Below, piece after piece: positions 8,940 through 17,241 of a stretch of DNA of 21,275 nt. Both the position numbers and the translations under genes were made by a program. This DNA is from Paulinella micropora (lineage: Eukaryota > Cercozoa > Imbricatea > Euglyphida > Paulinellidae). The notes under the pieces are model-generated. The model was not told the DNA's origin. It worked only from the letters and a program-made list of their open reading frames with translations, and did not search any database. The stretch lies in NCBI GenBank assembly GCA_019918135.1, contig WBZZ01000748.1, positions 37,501 to 58,775 of the forward strand, written 5' to 3'. Numbering within the stretch: the first letter of the stretch is position 1; each line of letters begins with the position of its first letter.

Positions 8940-10277
8940 ATGTCCCAAACCGACCAGAGTGCACACGCCCAGCTACAGCTGGGCCTGGCCTACGCGCGCG
9001 GGACAGGCGTCGCACGCGATGAAGCTAGGGCAGTGGAGTGCTACCGCTCCGCGGCGCAGCAGGGTCTGGCGGAGGCCCAGTTTAACTTGGGCCTGGCGTA
9101 CGCCCACGGGCTCGGCGTCGGACGGGACGAGGCACTGGCCGTGGAGTGGTACCGCCGGGCCGCAGAGCAGGGCCTGGCGCTGGCGCAGTTCAACCTAGGG
9201 GTCGCCTACGCCCGGGGAGTGGGGGTCGAACGGGATCAGGCCCTGGCCGTGGAGTGTTACCGCCTGGCCGCACAACAGGGCCTGGCGCTGGGGCAGTTCA
9301 ATCTAGGGGTTGCCTACGGCCGGGGCGACGGGGTGGCGCGGGACGACGCGCTGGCCGCCAAGTGTTACCGCCTGGCCGCGGAGCAGGGCCTGGCCCTCGG
9401 GCAACTGCAACTAGGCAAGTGCTACGGCCGGGGCCGGGGCCTGGGCCAGGACCACGCCCGGGCCCTGGATTGGCTCCGGCTGGCAGCGGGGCAGGGGCTC
9501 GCGCAGGCCCAGCTCCAGCTCGGCCTCGCCTACAAGCGCGGGGAAGGGACGCTCCCCGACCCGCACGTGGCCGTGGAATGCTACCGTCTAGCTGCACAAC
9601 AAGGGCTGGCGGCCGCCCAGTTCAACCTCGGTGTCTGCTACGCGTTGGGCCAAGGCGTGGCGCAGTGTCTGGTCCAGGCGGCGGAATGGCAACGCCGGGC
9701 CGCGCGGCAAGGACTGGCAGTGGCCCAGTTCCGCTTGGGGGTTTGCTACGAATCAGGGCAGGGCGTGGTACCAGACTATTCGCAGGCCATGGAGTGGCAC
9801 CGTCAGGCCGCGCAGCAAGGCCACGCCGGGGCCCAGTTCCGCCTGGGGGCCGGCTTAGCGGCCGGCCGGGGGGTCGCCCAGAGCCAGCTCTGGGCCGCGC
9901 GGTGGTTTAGTCTAGCCGCGCGGCAGGGACATGCCAGAGCCCAGCTCAACCTGGTGGTATGTTACGCGACGGGCCGGGGCGTCGGCCAGTCGCAGGCCCG
10001 GGCCGCCAGGTGGTACCACTCGGCCGCCCAGCGCGGGTTGGCGGCCGCCCAGTTCAAGCTGGGGGTCTGCTACGCGCACGGCCGGGGCGTGGCCCCTGAC
10101 CCGGCCAGGGCCTCGTACTGGTACCGCCTAGCCGCGGAGCAAGGTTACGCCAGTGCTAGGGTTAGCCTGAGCCTCTGCTACTTGCAAGGAGAGGGTGTCG
10201 GGGTGGATCGGCAGCTCGCAGCCCGCTGGCGCGGCCTGGCACAGGACACACTACAGCCCCTGCTGCGGAGTGCCTGA
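8940..10277 (+). CDS. Sel1-like repeat protein, 12 repeats
   Basis: A 445-residue protein made almost wholly of twelve 36-residue Sel1-like repeats. Each repeat shows the AQxxLGxxYxxGxGV core followed by A..W/CY..AA.QG. Repeats start about every 36 residues from residue 9 to the C-terminus. Sel1 repeats are a TPR-like alpha-solenoid that serves as an adaptor surface for protein complexes; no enzymatic domain is present. There is no signal peptide, so it is probably cytosolic or nuclear. The repeats are similar at the DNA level too (108-bp period), especially repeats 2-4, which suggests expansion by unequal recombination. Repeats 9 and 12 are the most divergent. The start is the first ATG after an upstream T-rich tract, and the frame is intact. 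The binding partner is unknown. Confidence 0.88.
   Translation: MSQTDQSAHAQLQLGLAYARGTGVARDEARAVECYRSAAQQGLAEAQFNLGLAYAHGLGVGRDEALAVEWYRRAAEQGLALAQFNLGVAYARGVGVERDQALAVECYRLAAQQGLALGQFNLGVAYGRGDGVARDDALAAKCYRLAAEQGLALGQLQLGKCYGRGRGLGQDHARALDWLRLAAGQGLAQAQLQLGLAYKRGEGTLPDPHVAVECYRLAAQQGLAAAQFNLGVCYALGQGVAQCLVQAAEWQRRAARQGLAVAQFRLGVCYESGQGVVPDYSQAMEWHRQAAQQGHAGAQFRLGAGLAAGRGVAQSQLWAARWFSLAARQGHARAQLNLVVCYATGRGVGQSQARAARWYHSAAQRGLAAAQFKLGVCYAHGRGVAPDPARASYWYRLAAEQGYASARVSLSLCYLQGEGVGVDRQLAARWRGLAQDTLQPLLRSA
8964..10245. repeat. 108-bp Sel1-coding tandem repeats
   Basis: Twelve units of about 108 bp encode the Sel1 repeats. Units 2 to 4 (about 9070-9390) share long near-identical stretches around the AQFNLG and CYRLAA coding segments. 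Confidence 0.75.
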
Positions 10278-10316
10278 GCTGCCGGTGAGGCATAGTAGCC
10301 ACCAGTGTCCTGCAGT

Positions 10317-10332
10317 AAAAAAAAGGTTTTTT
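10317..10332 (+). terminator. A8-GG-T6 element after the Sel1 gene
   Basis: A run of eight A, GG, then six T lies about 40 bases past the TGA. It could fold as a weak A/T hairpin flanked by GC and may mark the transcript end. Confidence 0.3.
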
Positions 10333-10389
10333 GCTAGCCGCCGCAGTCGTAGCCAGAGCTCCCCCAGGCCGGCAAGAAAAATCTGAGTT

Positions 10390-10407
10390 CGCCGGGTTAG
10401 CCCGGCG
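10390..10407. repeat. Perfect hairpin CGCCGGG-TTAG-CCCGGCG
   Basis: A seven-pair perfect inverted repeat has a TTAG loop. A second hairpin with the same core GGG-TTAG-CCC occurs at 12236-12257. Confidence 0.8.
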
Positions 10408-10629
10408 TGAGCTTGGGCCGGCGCTCCGACACTAGCCCGGACGCAATCCCTGCCGTGCCGGCCTGCCCGGGAGGGCCTGTACTCGGTGGGCAGCGGGTGG
10501 TGGGGGGAGGGGACGAGTTGGCTGGGGAGGGGGGGGGGCCGGCGCCGGCGTCTTAATGAATAACTAGTTGCTTTGTCCGGGGTGCCGTGGCTGGTACCCC
10601 TCGACCGGCTGGTGAGTAAAAGCTATTTT

Positions 10630-11634
10630 TTAATGAGGCGGATTGGACCTCAGGAACTGCAAAGCTTGCTCGAGCACCTTGAGCCTGGGCGCCCCGACTG
10701 CACCGAGGCACCTGGCGAGCTCGCGGGTGATGGCGGCCAGCAGAGCGCGTGATGAGGCATCTTTGTCCGGCACACCCGGTTGCTGCTGTAGGACGGTCGG
10801 CGGACATTGCGCTGGGGGGGCGCCAGCAGAACGGAGCACGCGGACCCGGAGCAGGGCTGCGAAGAGGACCGTGTTCCGCGACGCGCGGGGGGGCAGGCCC
10901 AAGAGCGTCCTGAACTCCTGCAAGTAAGTGTTAGTAGTGTCGTACGCGCGCTTCTTCTTGCGGTTTTCCTTCTGGCGGCGTTTGAGTTGGCTGCCGCGCA
11001 GTTTGCTGGGAGAGCCCTGAGGAGTGGCCGGCTGGCTCGGAGGAGTGGGGGGTTGGCTCGGAGGAATGGGCGGCTGGCTCGGAGGAGCTGGCGGCTGGCA
11101 CAGCAGAGTGGGCGGCTGGCTCTGGTGTCTCTTCGCTGCGCCCCCGCCGGCAGGGCCGGACGCCGTTCGCTTGTGGGTGGCCGGGCCGGGTGCCGGCAGC
11201 GTGGGCCCTGCGCGCGGCAGCCGAGTGGCCAGCGCCGCCAGGCAGTGCCAGGGGGTGCTCGGCGTCGGCCGCGTCTGCACTGGCAGCGGCGCCCTGCCAA
11301 TCGATGGCACCGGTGGCGGCGCCAGGTGCGGTGCCGAGGGCGCAGCTGTATGCGTCGGCGGGGGGGCAAAGTCTGGTGGTGGGCCGGGCTGCCCGGTCGT
11401 GGGCGCTAGCTTGGGTGCCACGGGCAGCGCCCGCGTGTGGTAAGAGGCAGCCAGACTGTTGGCGTCCGCTAGGAGCATGGCTAGAGTCACCGCTGCTTCC
11501 TGGCCATCATCGTCCCACTGTAGGTCGTGACCTGGGTCCAAGGGCCGCAAGTAGGCTCGACAGTCGGGGTACAGGGTACGGAGTCGCGGGGCGGCGGGCG
11601 GGGGGAGCTGCGGGGGGTAGTGCCGCGGTTGCAT
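10630..11634 (-). CDS. Proline-rich protein with a bHLH-like DNA-binding domain
   Basis: A 334-residue protein with an intact frame, starting at the ATG at 11634 and ending TAA at 10630. Residues 1-215 are proline-rich and probably disordered, with heptad QPPxPPS repeats at about 180-203. Residues about 217-268 resemble a basic helix-loop-helix domain. There is a basic stretch (LKRRQKENRKKKRA), a first helix (TTNTYLQEFRTLL), a loop (GLPPRASRN) and a second helix beginning NTVLFAALLRVRVL. In bHLH proteins the basic region contacts E-box DNA and the helices dimerise. The usual glutamate of the basic region has a candidate in KEN (Glu223). A second helical segment (about 296-330) may add a dimerisation surface. 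If correct, this is a nuclear transcriptional regulator. The call rests on pattern; a generic basic helical protein is the alternative. Confidence 0.5.
   Translation of the reverse strand: MQPRHYPPQLPPPAAPRLRTLYPDCRAYLRPLDPGHDLQWDDDGQEAAVTLAMLLADANSLAASYHTRALPVAPKLAPTTGQPGPPPDFAPPPTHTAAPSAPHLAPPPVPSIGRAPLPVQTRPTPSTPWHCLAALATRLPRAGPTLPAPGPATHKRTASGPAGGGAAKRHQSQPPTLLCQPPAPPSQPPIPPSQPPTPPSQPATPQGSPSKLRGSQLKRRQKENRKKKRAYDTTNTYLQEFRTLLGLPPRASRNTVLFAALLRVRVLRSAGAPPAQCPPTVLQQQPGVPDKDASSRALLAAITRELARCLGAVGAPRLKVLEQALQFLRSNPPH
11030..11113. repeat. 21-bp tandem repeat, four copies, in the proline-rich region
   Basis: The units at 11030-11050, 11051-11071, 11072-11092 and 11093-11113 vary at a few bases, and part of a fifth follows. 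They encode the QPPxPPS heptads of the minus-strand protein. Confidence 0.85.
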
Positions 11635-12235
11635 TTCTGGGCTAACGGGAGCAGTGACTAATGAGGCTGGCCCCCGGAGGCGTTCCCCCCCCCCGGCACG
11701 CGCCCCAGGACGCGCGACATGCGCCGGCGCGTCACACTTGCGCGCGCGTTGGGGGTGGGGGGCCGGCGCAGGTCGCGCGCCAGCGTGCCCCCCCCCGCGA
11801 CGGGGCTCGGTAGCACGTGCCAGGAGCGCGCCACTGCCACGCGCCGCGGGCGGCGGGGCAGGCGTGCGCCCCCGGGCTAGACCGCCGTGCTACCCCGCCT
11901 GCCACGGGGCCGCCGGAGGGGGGGGGCGCTAGGGCCGGCGGGTGGGGCGTGGGGCGCGCGCTGGGGGGAGGGAGCGTGCGCATGCCAGACACACTGGAGG
12001 AGGGCGCGCGCGCCGGGGAGCGTGCGCACGCTGGGGGGGGCGAGGGCTATAGGGCCTCTTCCACCGCCACTCTGCCAGGTCAGTGGCATTTTGGGGACTA
12101 CTCTGTCTCCTCGGGGCGGCTACCACCTGGCGCGGCTTCCATGTCCGTTTGTTGGCCGGGCCACCGCGTTTGCTTGTCCAGTTAGTCATGATTAAAAGCG
12201 GCGGTTGGCAACGTACCTGGGACCGGTTTCAAGTC

Positions 12236-12257
12236 TCCTCCGGGTTAGCCCGGAGGA
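12236..12257. repeat. Perfect hairpin TCCTCCGGG-TTAG-CCCGGAGGA
   Basis: A nine-pair perfect inverted repeat with a TTAG tetraloop. It shares the core GGG-TTAG-CCC with 10390-10407. It lies in a non-coding stretch. Confidence 0.8.
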
Positions 12258-12543
12258 CTGTAGCCGGTGACCGTAAAACAGGCAGAACGGCGCGCTTTGG
12301 TAACCGTGGCGTACCGGCCGGCCCCGGGTGACGACCGCGCCGCGGTGGCCGTGCAGGCCAGGCAGGCGTGCGCCGCCAGACCGGTTTTCTCCTCCTGAGC
12401 GGCAGCGAAGTTTTACTGTCAACGCTGGACCAAGAGAAAAAAGGGAGAGGCGCGTCTGCGCCCTGGTGTACAGGGCGCAGGCGGGTGTATTTGCGTTCTA
12501 ATGGTTCGGAACGAGGGTTAAAAAGGGGGGGGGGGGGCACAAA

Positions 12544-12572
12544 CCTCCACCTATGCACGTAGACTCTGGAGG
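12544..12572 (-). terminator. CCTCCA...TGGAGG hairpin after the LRR-like gene
   Basis: A six-pair inverted repeat with an inner CTA/TAG pairing lies about 43 bases past the stop at 12615. The position suggests a transcript-end structure. Confidence 0.35.
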
Positions 12573-12614
12573 AAACGCTGCTAGTTCTACCCGTGCCGCC
12601 ACCAGCGCCGTTGG

Positions 12615-15600
12615 TCAGCGCACGGACGGCTTCTTCCTTCTCCACCCGGCGCCGGCCGCGGGCGCACCAGAGGAAGAAGCTCGCGCCGCGGGGGGCTCGT
12701 GCCACTTGACGCCTGCAAGCTGCGGCGGCGTGCTGTCCGAGACAACACCCGCGCGGAGGACCAGGACCGGGGTTTGTGCCGTCGTCCCCGTGACCAACAC
12801 CTTGATCGTCGACCGCACCCGCGCTAGCCCGGTCAGCTCGATCGAGGCGAGTTTCGGGCACCCTGTCAAGGTAAGCTCTAGCCACTCGACCGCTCGTAGA
12901 AGAGGCAGACGGACGCTGTGTAGCTGGCTGCAATCTGTGAAGGTTAAGTGCACACCGCCCGCTACCTCCCGCAGCTGCGGCAAGTCCACGCTCTCGAGAG
13001 CGGTGCAGTCTTCGCAGCTCACACGCAGCTCACCCGACACACTCTCTAAGGCCGGCAGCGCTAGCTGCTTCAGCTGTCCGTAGCCCAGCATACTGGTTCC
13101 GTCCGCTGCTGCCGGCCCGTCCTTGGAATCTTGGGCGCGGTCACGGCCCGCCAGCCAGAGGTGCAGGCTCTGGACCTTGCTCAGCTTAGGCAGGCGGCAA
13201 ACCTCTAGTTGGGTGCAGCCGTAGAAGGCTAGCACAAGACGCTGCGCGTGAGAAATCACTGGGAGCTCGAGCAGGCGGAAAGCAGGGCAGCTCGCTGCCT
13301 CCTCCACCCTGGCTACACCCTCCGGGCAGAGAGCGTAGTCGAAGCCAAACAGCATCCGTAGGTCCCCACATTGCTTTAGAGCGGGCAGTATGCAGGTCTG
13401 CAGCGACAGACACCCTCTGCCGAAGACGAACTCGCACTGGCCGGGGGGTGTTACGGGCGGAGGGGTTTCTTCTTCTTCTTCGTCTTCTTCCTCTTCTCCG
13501 GAGGACACGCCCCGTGGCGCGGGGGGCGCAGGCTCGTCCTCTCCAGGGGGCAAAGGCGTGCCCGGCGACGGGGGCGTGCCGGGCGCCCTCCAGGGGAGGC
13601 CAACCCGGGCTAGCCGGCGCAGGCTGAAGGCCGATAACCGGGGGCAGTCCTCCACGCGGACTCCTACGTTCCGGGCGCAGGCCAGTTTCCGAAAGCCGAC
13701 GGAGCGCAGATCCCTACAGCGGCTGAGGTTCAGTACCAGTTCTTCCCTTACAGCCCGCAGGGCACGGAACGCCAGGTCCCGCAGCCCACTGTCTGTGCCC
13801 CCGTCGGCGCGGTAGCCCCCCAACAGGATCCTCAGGCTGCGGGCCTTCTTCAGCGCCGGCAGACCGAAGGTCTTGAGCCGGCCACAGGCATAGACGGCCA
13901 ACACGATACGCTCGGCACACTTTAGTCTCGGCAGTAGGACCTGGGCCAGCGCCGGGCAGCCCTCTTGGTCCTCGGCCGGCCGCAGCCGGCCGACGGTCGC
14001 TTCCAGCGCGTTGGCTGCGGGGGGCCCGGACTCCGGGCGTACCTGTGGCGCCCCAAAGTCGTCTTCGTCCCCGAGGCCAAAGGAGAGGCGCAGATCGCCG
14101 GTGCGCAGGAGGCAGGGCAGGGCGCAGGTCTGCAGCGCGGGGCAGCCCGCTCCAAACACCAGCTCGCACTCGTCGCCAGGCGCGTCTTCCGACTCGTCTT
14201 CACTCACGTCTTCCGACTCGTCTTCACTCATGTCTTCCGACTCGCCTTCACTCACGTCTTCCGACTCGTCTTCACTCATGTCTTCCGACTCGTCGTCGGG
14301 CGCGTCGTCGGACTCGTGCCCGCTTTTTTCCTCGCCTACGCACTTTAGTGCAGGCAGCTTGAATCTGGCCAGACCGCTGCCCGACACACGGACGTGAAGG
14401 CGCTGGGCTCTTTTCAGGCCGGCGAGGTTGCAGACGAGCTGCTTCCTCTGCGCGCACCCGTGGAAGCCTATCGAGAGCAGGCCCCCTACCGTCTTCAAGG
14501 CCGGGGCCGAGCAGGAGAGCGGCCCCTCACAGCCAATGAACAACAGCAGGACATAGCGTTCTACCGTGGACAGCAGAGGTAGCTCCGCCGAAACGAGCCC
14601 GCACCCTTCGATATGAATGTCCAGCACGCCGGTGCGCCGCAGCTCCGGCAGCCGGAGGCTCGCGAACTGTGTACAGTGCCTCGCCTCGAACACGACGGCG
14701 TCCTCGACCTCCTGCAGCCGCGGGACAGTGAGTCCGGCCAGGTTCTTGCACTCGGTCAGCCGGACACAGAGACTAGCTTTGAGTGGCGCCAGGGCTAGCA
14801 ACGGCAGTGCGTACAGGTCGCACCGCTGTACGTCTAGTGTCAGGGCGCCCGGGCCCGGGACGCGCGCCGACAGGGCTCGCTCCGGGGGGTCACGGGCTCC
14901 GGCATGGCAGTCCAGCAGCTTGAGGTGCAGATCCTGCCCCCCGTCAGCGGACAAGGTCTGGAGCTCTCCGCACTGCTGCAGCTTGACGGTGGTCCGCCTG
15001 GGCGCCACCGCCTGCTCGAGCACCTGCTCGAGCACCAGCTCTTGCAACCTAGGAAACCAGAGCAGCGAGAGGTTCCAGCTCAGATTAGCGTCCTTCCCCG
15101 CGTAGAACCTAATCTGCTGCAGAGAGAGCGTCTCCAGCACGCCCTGGCAGGCAGCGTCCAGCACGAACTCCTCTGCGGGGTTCCACACCGTCAAGCCAAA
15201 GACGGGGGCGATCAGGTACAGCCGAGCGGCGGCGGCGGCCTGCACACAGCCCCAAAACGTCACTACTGACAAAGCCGTTAGGGGGGGCGGCGCGGTGTGT
15301 CCGGGGGCCCGCGGCCACCACAGGCTTAGCCTGGGAGCTGGCGTGCTGCATAGCAGCTCAAGCGCTGACCGCAGCGCTTGCCAGTACAGATAGGGCGCCG
15401 CCCCGGCCCGCCTAGAGGCCCACAGCGGGCCTAGTACCAGGTCGCAGCGCCGGTTGCACGCGAACAGCTCCCTGGCCGCCTGCGTCCAGCAGGCCCGGTC
15501 GGCTTCGCCCCGGCGCTCGAGCAGGCGCGCGGGGCCGTCGCCCGCGCGGTCCGTCTGCGGTTCTTGCAGCCACTGCCCGGCTAGCCACTCTCCTGCTACC

Positions 15601-15827
15601 GTCGGCCGCGCTCGGAGCTCTTGTGCCCAGTCCCGGCCGTCCTCACAGAGCTTCCAATGGAGATAGGAGGCCAGGCAGGCGGCCTGGCGCCAGGCGGCCT
15701 GTCGCTCGCGCGACAGCCACTCGGGCGCGACGGCGTACGCTGTGGCCACGTCGACCGGGGCTAGCAACCGGAGCAACAGGGGCGCGACCGGCGGCGCCGT
15801 CGGGCCGACGACGGGGGAGCGCTGCAT
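12615..15827 (-). CDS. Large LRR-like repeat protein with acidic inserts and a possible N-terminal F-box
   Basis: A 1070-residue protein. I take the ATG at 15827 (MQRSPVVGPTAPP) because the longer open frame upstream is Pro/Arg noise and runs under the divergent F-box gene. Residues about 13-40 (APLLLRLLAPVDVATAYAV) resemble the first helices of an F-box. From about residue 180 there are many repeats of roughly 23-25 residues with a pattern like L.L..C..L..L.LP.L..V, typical of LRR-type or beta-solenoid repeats. Two acidic inserts interrupt them: an 8-residue SEDE/SEDM/SEDV repeat (coded by 14180-14310) and a Glu-run (coded around 13465-13510). After each insert a near-identical phrase returns (CELVFGAGCPALQTC and CEFVFGRGCLSLQTC), so the two halves look like an internal duplication. 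If the F-box is real, it would be a substrate-recognition subunit of an SCF-type ubiquitin ligase. The frame survives at least six C6/C7 runs. Confidence 0.7.
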   Translation of the reverse strand: MQRSPVVGPTAPPVAPLLLRLLAPVDVATAYAVAPEWLSRERQAAWRQAACLASYLHWKLCEDGRDWAQELRARPTVAGEWLAGQWLQEPQTDRAGDGPARLLERRGEADRACWTQAARELFACNRRCDLVLGPLWASRRAGAAPYLYWQALRSALELLCSTPAPRLSLWWPRAPGHTAPPPLTALSVVTFWGCVQAAAAARLYLIAPVFGLTVWNPAEEFVLDAACQGVLETLSLQQIRFYAGKDANLSWNLSLLWFPRLQELVLEQVLEQAVAPRRTTVKLQQCGELQTLSADGGQDLHLKLLDCHAGARDPPERALSARVPGPGALTLDVQRCDLYALPLLALAPLKASLCVRLTECKNLAGLTVPRLQEVEDAVVFEARHCTQFASLRLPELRRTGVLDIHIEGCGLVSAELPLLSTVERYVLLLFIGCEGPLSCSAPALKTVGGLLSIGFHGCAQRKQLVCNLAGLKRAQRLHVRVSGSGLARFKLPALKCVGEEKSGHESDDAPDDESEDMSEDESEDVSEGESEDMSEDESEDVSEDESEDAPGDECELVFGAGCPALQTCALPCLLRTGDLRLSFGLGDEDDFGAPQVRPESGPPAANALEATVGRLRPAEDQEGCPALAQVLLPRLKCAERIVLAVYACGRLKTFGLPALKKARSLRILLGGYRADGGTDSGLRDLAFRALRAVREELVLNLSRCRDLRSVGFRKLACARNVGVRVEDCPRLSAFSLRRLARVGLPWRAPGTPPSPGTPLPPGEDEPAPPAPRGVSSGEEEEDEEEEETPPPVTPPGQCEFVFGRGCLSLQTCILPALKQCGDLRMLFGFDYALCPEGVARVEEAASCPAFRLLELPVISHAQRLVLAFYGCTQLEVCRLPKLSKVQSLHLWLAGRDRAQDSKDGPAAADGTSMLGYGQLKQLALPALESVSGELRVSCEDCTALESVDLPQLREVAGGVHLTFTDCSQLHSVRLPLLRAVEWLELTLTGCPKLASIELTGLARVRSTIKVLVTGTTAQTPVLVLRAGVVSDSTPPQLAGVKWHEPPAARASSSGAPAAGAGWRRKKPSVR
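14191..14286. repeat. 24-bp tandem repeat coding the acidic SEDE/SEDM segment
   Basis: Four 24-bp units (14191, 14215, 14239 and 14263) alternate by one or two bases, with a degenerate fifth. They give in-frame 8-residue acidic repeats on the minus strand. Confidence 0.9.
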
Positions 15828-16254
15828 CTTCGCCGAACGCGCGCCGTGCGTTTGGGAATTACAGGACCGGGCCGCCCCCGACAGCCTCCCCCCTCCCCGG
15901 GGCTCGTCCACGGGAGGGAGGAGGGCAGAGGGGCCTGCGCCGGCGGATGGGACGGCGGGGGCCAGGGTGGGGAGAGGAGAACAGTGGAACTCCGGCGGCC
16001 GCGTGCCCGGGCAGGGGGGGGGCACGCCGAGGGGGGGGGGGGGGAGCGGCCGTAGGCGCGCGTGCCGGCCGGGGGGTGAGCGGGAGCGGCGGTGGGCCGC
16101 CGGGCGGAGGGAGGGGGGCGCCCCCCCCGCGAGGAGGTTAGGCGCGCCCCCGGGGCGCGTGCCAGGGGAACGTGCGAGGGCGACGGCACGCCGCTGCGCC
16201 GGCCACCCACACAAAAGCCGGGGCCTCCCAAGTGAGGCAGGCCAGCCAGCCACC
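15828..16254. other. Divergent promoter region between the LRR-like and F-box genes
   Basis: This is 427 bases. A less GC-rich patch (15849-15866, TGTAATTCCCAAAC on the minus strand) lies about 25-40 bases before the LRR-like start. An ACAAAAG element (16212-16218) lies about 40 bases before the F-box start. The centre is C/G-run rich (around 16010-16130) with no credible gene. Confidence 0.5.
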
Positions 16255-17241
16255 ATGTTCAGCGAGTGTACGCACGCGTCTGCCGGCTGCAGCAGCCCCA
16301 AGAAGCTCAAAAAGGACGGCCCCCCCGAGGCCCATGAGCTGTGCGTGACGACGCTCGCCCACCTGCCGCCGGAGCTGCTGGAAGCTGTAGCCCCTTTCTT
16401 GCCTTCGGACGAGCTGCAGCTGCTAGCCAGGACTTGCCGAGAATACGCGCGCCTCCTGGCCGACCAGCTCCGGCTGCGCCGGAGCCAGGAAGAGAAGCTG
16501 AGGTTGGAAGCACAGGCTGGATTCTCGTTTCTGCGGCTGTCCGCCGAATCGCAGGCCCGGATGCAACGGCTCTTGAACCTCCCCAGGTCGACGCAGCAGC
16601 ACGCGACCACCTTGCTCCCCTTGGGTGAATTCAGTGCGCGTCTCAGGCAGGAGTGCCCGGCCGCCCCGCGGTGGTCCGTACACGTGCTCGTCTTCCAGGA
16701 TAACGTGGGAGGGCGCCTGAGCGTCCGGCTGCTGGTGACGGGGGAAGAGGCTCCGCCCGCTGAACCACCGGCCCTGGGCGCCAGCAGGACAGAGTGGCTT
16801 GTGCTCGAGGCCACGCGGCCAGTGGCCGCAGCTAGCGACCCGGAGGCCGGCTTTGAGTTTGTCCGTCGCCAGCTCAAGGCCTTCTGCAGCTATGCCACCC
16901 TGCGCTGGCTCGTGGACGGACTGGGCCTCCTCCAGGCGCGGCCCGGCCGCGAGTGGCAGCTAGCTACGTACCGTGACCCGGGGGCGGCGCCGGGCCAAGC
17001 AGCGCACCACTGGCGCTCGCCACACCCGCCGCACCCGGAACTGCGGCACCGGGCACCCGAGCCCGCCCCGGCGGCAGAGGCCCGGGGGCAGAGGGCGCGG
17101 GGGACCCGGACTCGTACGAGGCACAGGGGCCAAACCACTGAAAAATCACTTAGCTCTGTCTGTCAGGTACGAGGACGGCGTGGCTGTGTGTCACCAGACC
17201 TAGTATTCCCCCCTGGGGACTATGCCCGCCCCGGCACATGA
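16255..17241 (+). CDS. F-box protein
   Basis: The ATG at 16255 sits in a near-perfect Kozak context (GCCACCATG). The open frame codes 328 residues. Residues about 33-75 (LAHLPPELLEAVAPFLPSDE, then LQLLARTCREYARLLAD) are a clear F-box. This domain binds Skp1 and so recruits the protein to an SCF ubiquitin ligase. A Lys-rich KKLKK lies upstream. Residues 85-235 form an unassigned domain with strand-like segments (RWSVHVLVF, RLSVRLLVTG) that may be the substrate-binding part. After residue about 240 the composition turns to His/Arg/Pro. A -1 change at the G5 run (16980-16984) would give a shorter, acidic-ended tail stopping at 17139-17141. It would then end eight bases before the stop of the convergent gene instead of overlapping it. 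I therefore consider the true end to be uncertain. Confidence 0.75.
   Translation: MFSECTHASAGCSSPKKLKKDGPPEAHELCVTTLAHLPPELLEAVAPFLPSDELQLLARTCREYARLLADQLRLRRSQEEKLRLEAQAGFSFLRLSAESQARMQRLLNLPRSTQQHATTLLPLGEFSARLRQECPAAPRWSVHVLVFQDNVGGRLSVRLLVTGEEAPPAEPPALGASRTEWLVLEATRPVAAASDPEAGFEFVRRQLKAFCSYATLRWLVDGLGLLQARPGREWQLATYRDPGAAPGQAAHHWRSPHPPHPELRHRAPEPAPAAEARGQRARGTRTRTRHRGQTTEKSLSSVCQVRGRRGCVSPDLVFPPGDYARPGT

Larger units (their letters stand above)
10278..10629. other. Convergent intergenic region with hairpins
   Basis: This region lies between the stop of the Sel1 gene and the stop of the bHLH-like gene. It holds an A8GGT6 tract (10317-10332) about 40 bases after the Sel1 stop, a perfect GC hairpin (10390-10407), the palindrome GCCGGCGCCGGC near 10540, and an AT-rich stretch (10610-10632) at the 3' end of the minus-strand gene. 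No credible gene is seen. Confidence 0.5.
11635..12614. other. Longest gene-poor stretch (980 bases)
   Basis: This region lies between the start of the bHLH-like gene and the stop of the LRR-like gene. The first part (to about 12050) is C/G-run rich. From about 12050 to 12350 the composition is milder and includes a perfect hairpin at 12236-12257. A G13 tract (12525-12537) precedes a hairpin near the 3' end of the LRR-like gene. A small plus-strand frame from an ATG at 12188 (47 codons) exists but has no supporting feature. A short gene or ncRNA cannot be excluded. Confidence 0.45.

Noticed and set aside
12083..12331. 82-codon plus-strand open frame with a hydrophobic N-terminus
   Set aside because: It begins with GTG, spans the perfect hairpin at 12236-12257 and has no family resemblance. 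A small gene from the ATG at 12188 is not excluded.
15828..16877. 350-codon upstream extension of the LRR-like gene
   Set aside because: It is Pro/Arg/Ser noise opposite the F-box gene and its promoter. The ATG at 15827 gives a natural N-terminus.
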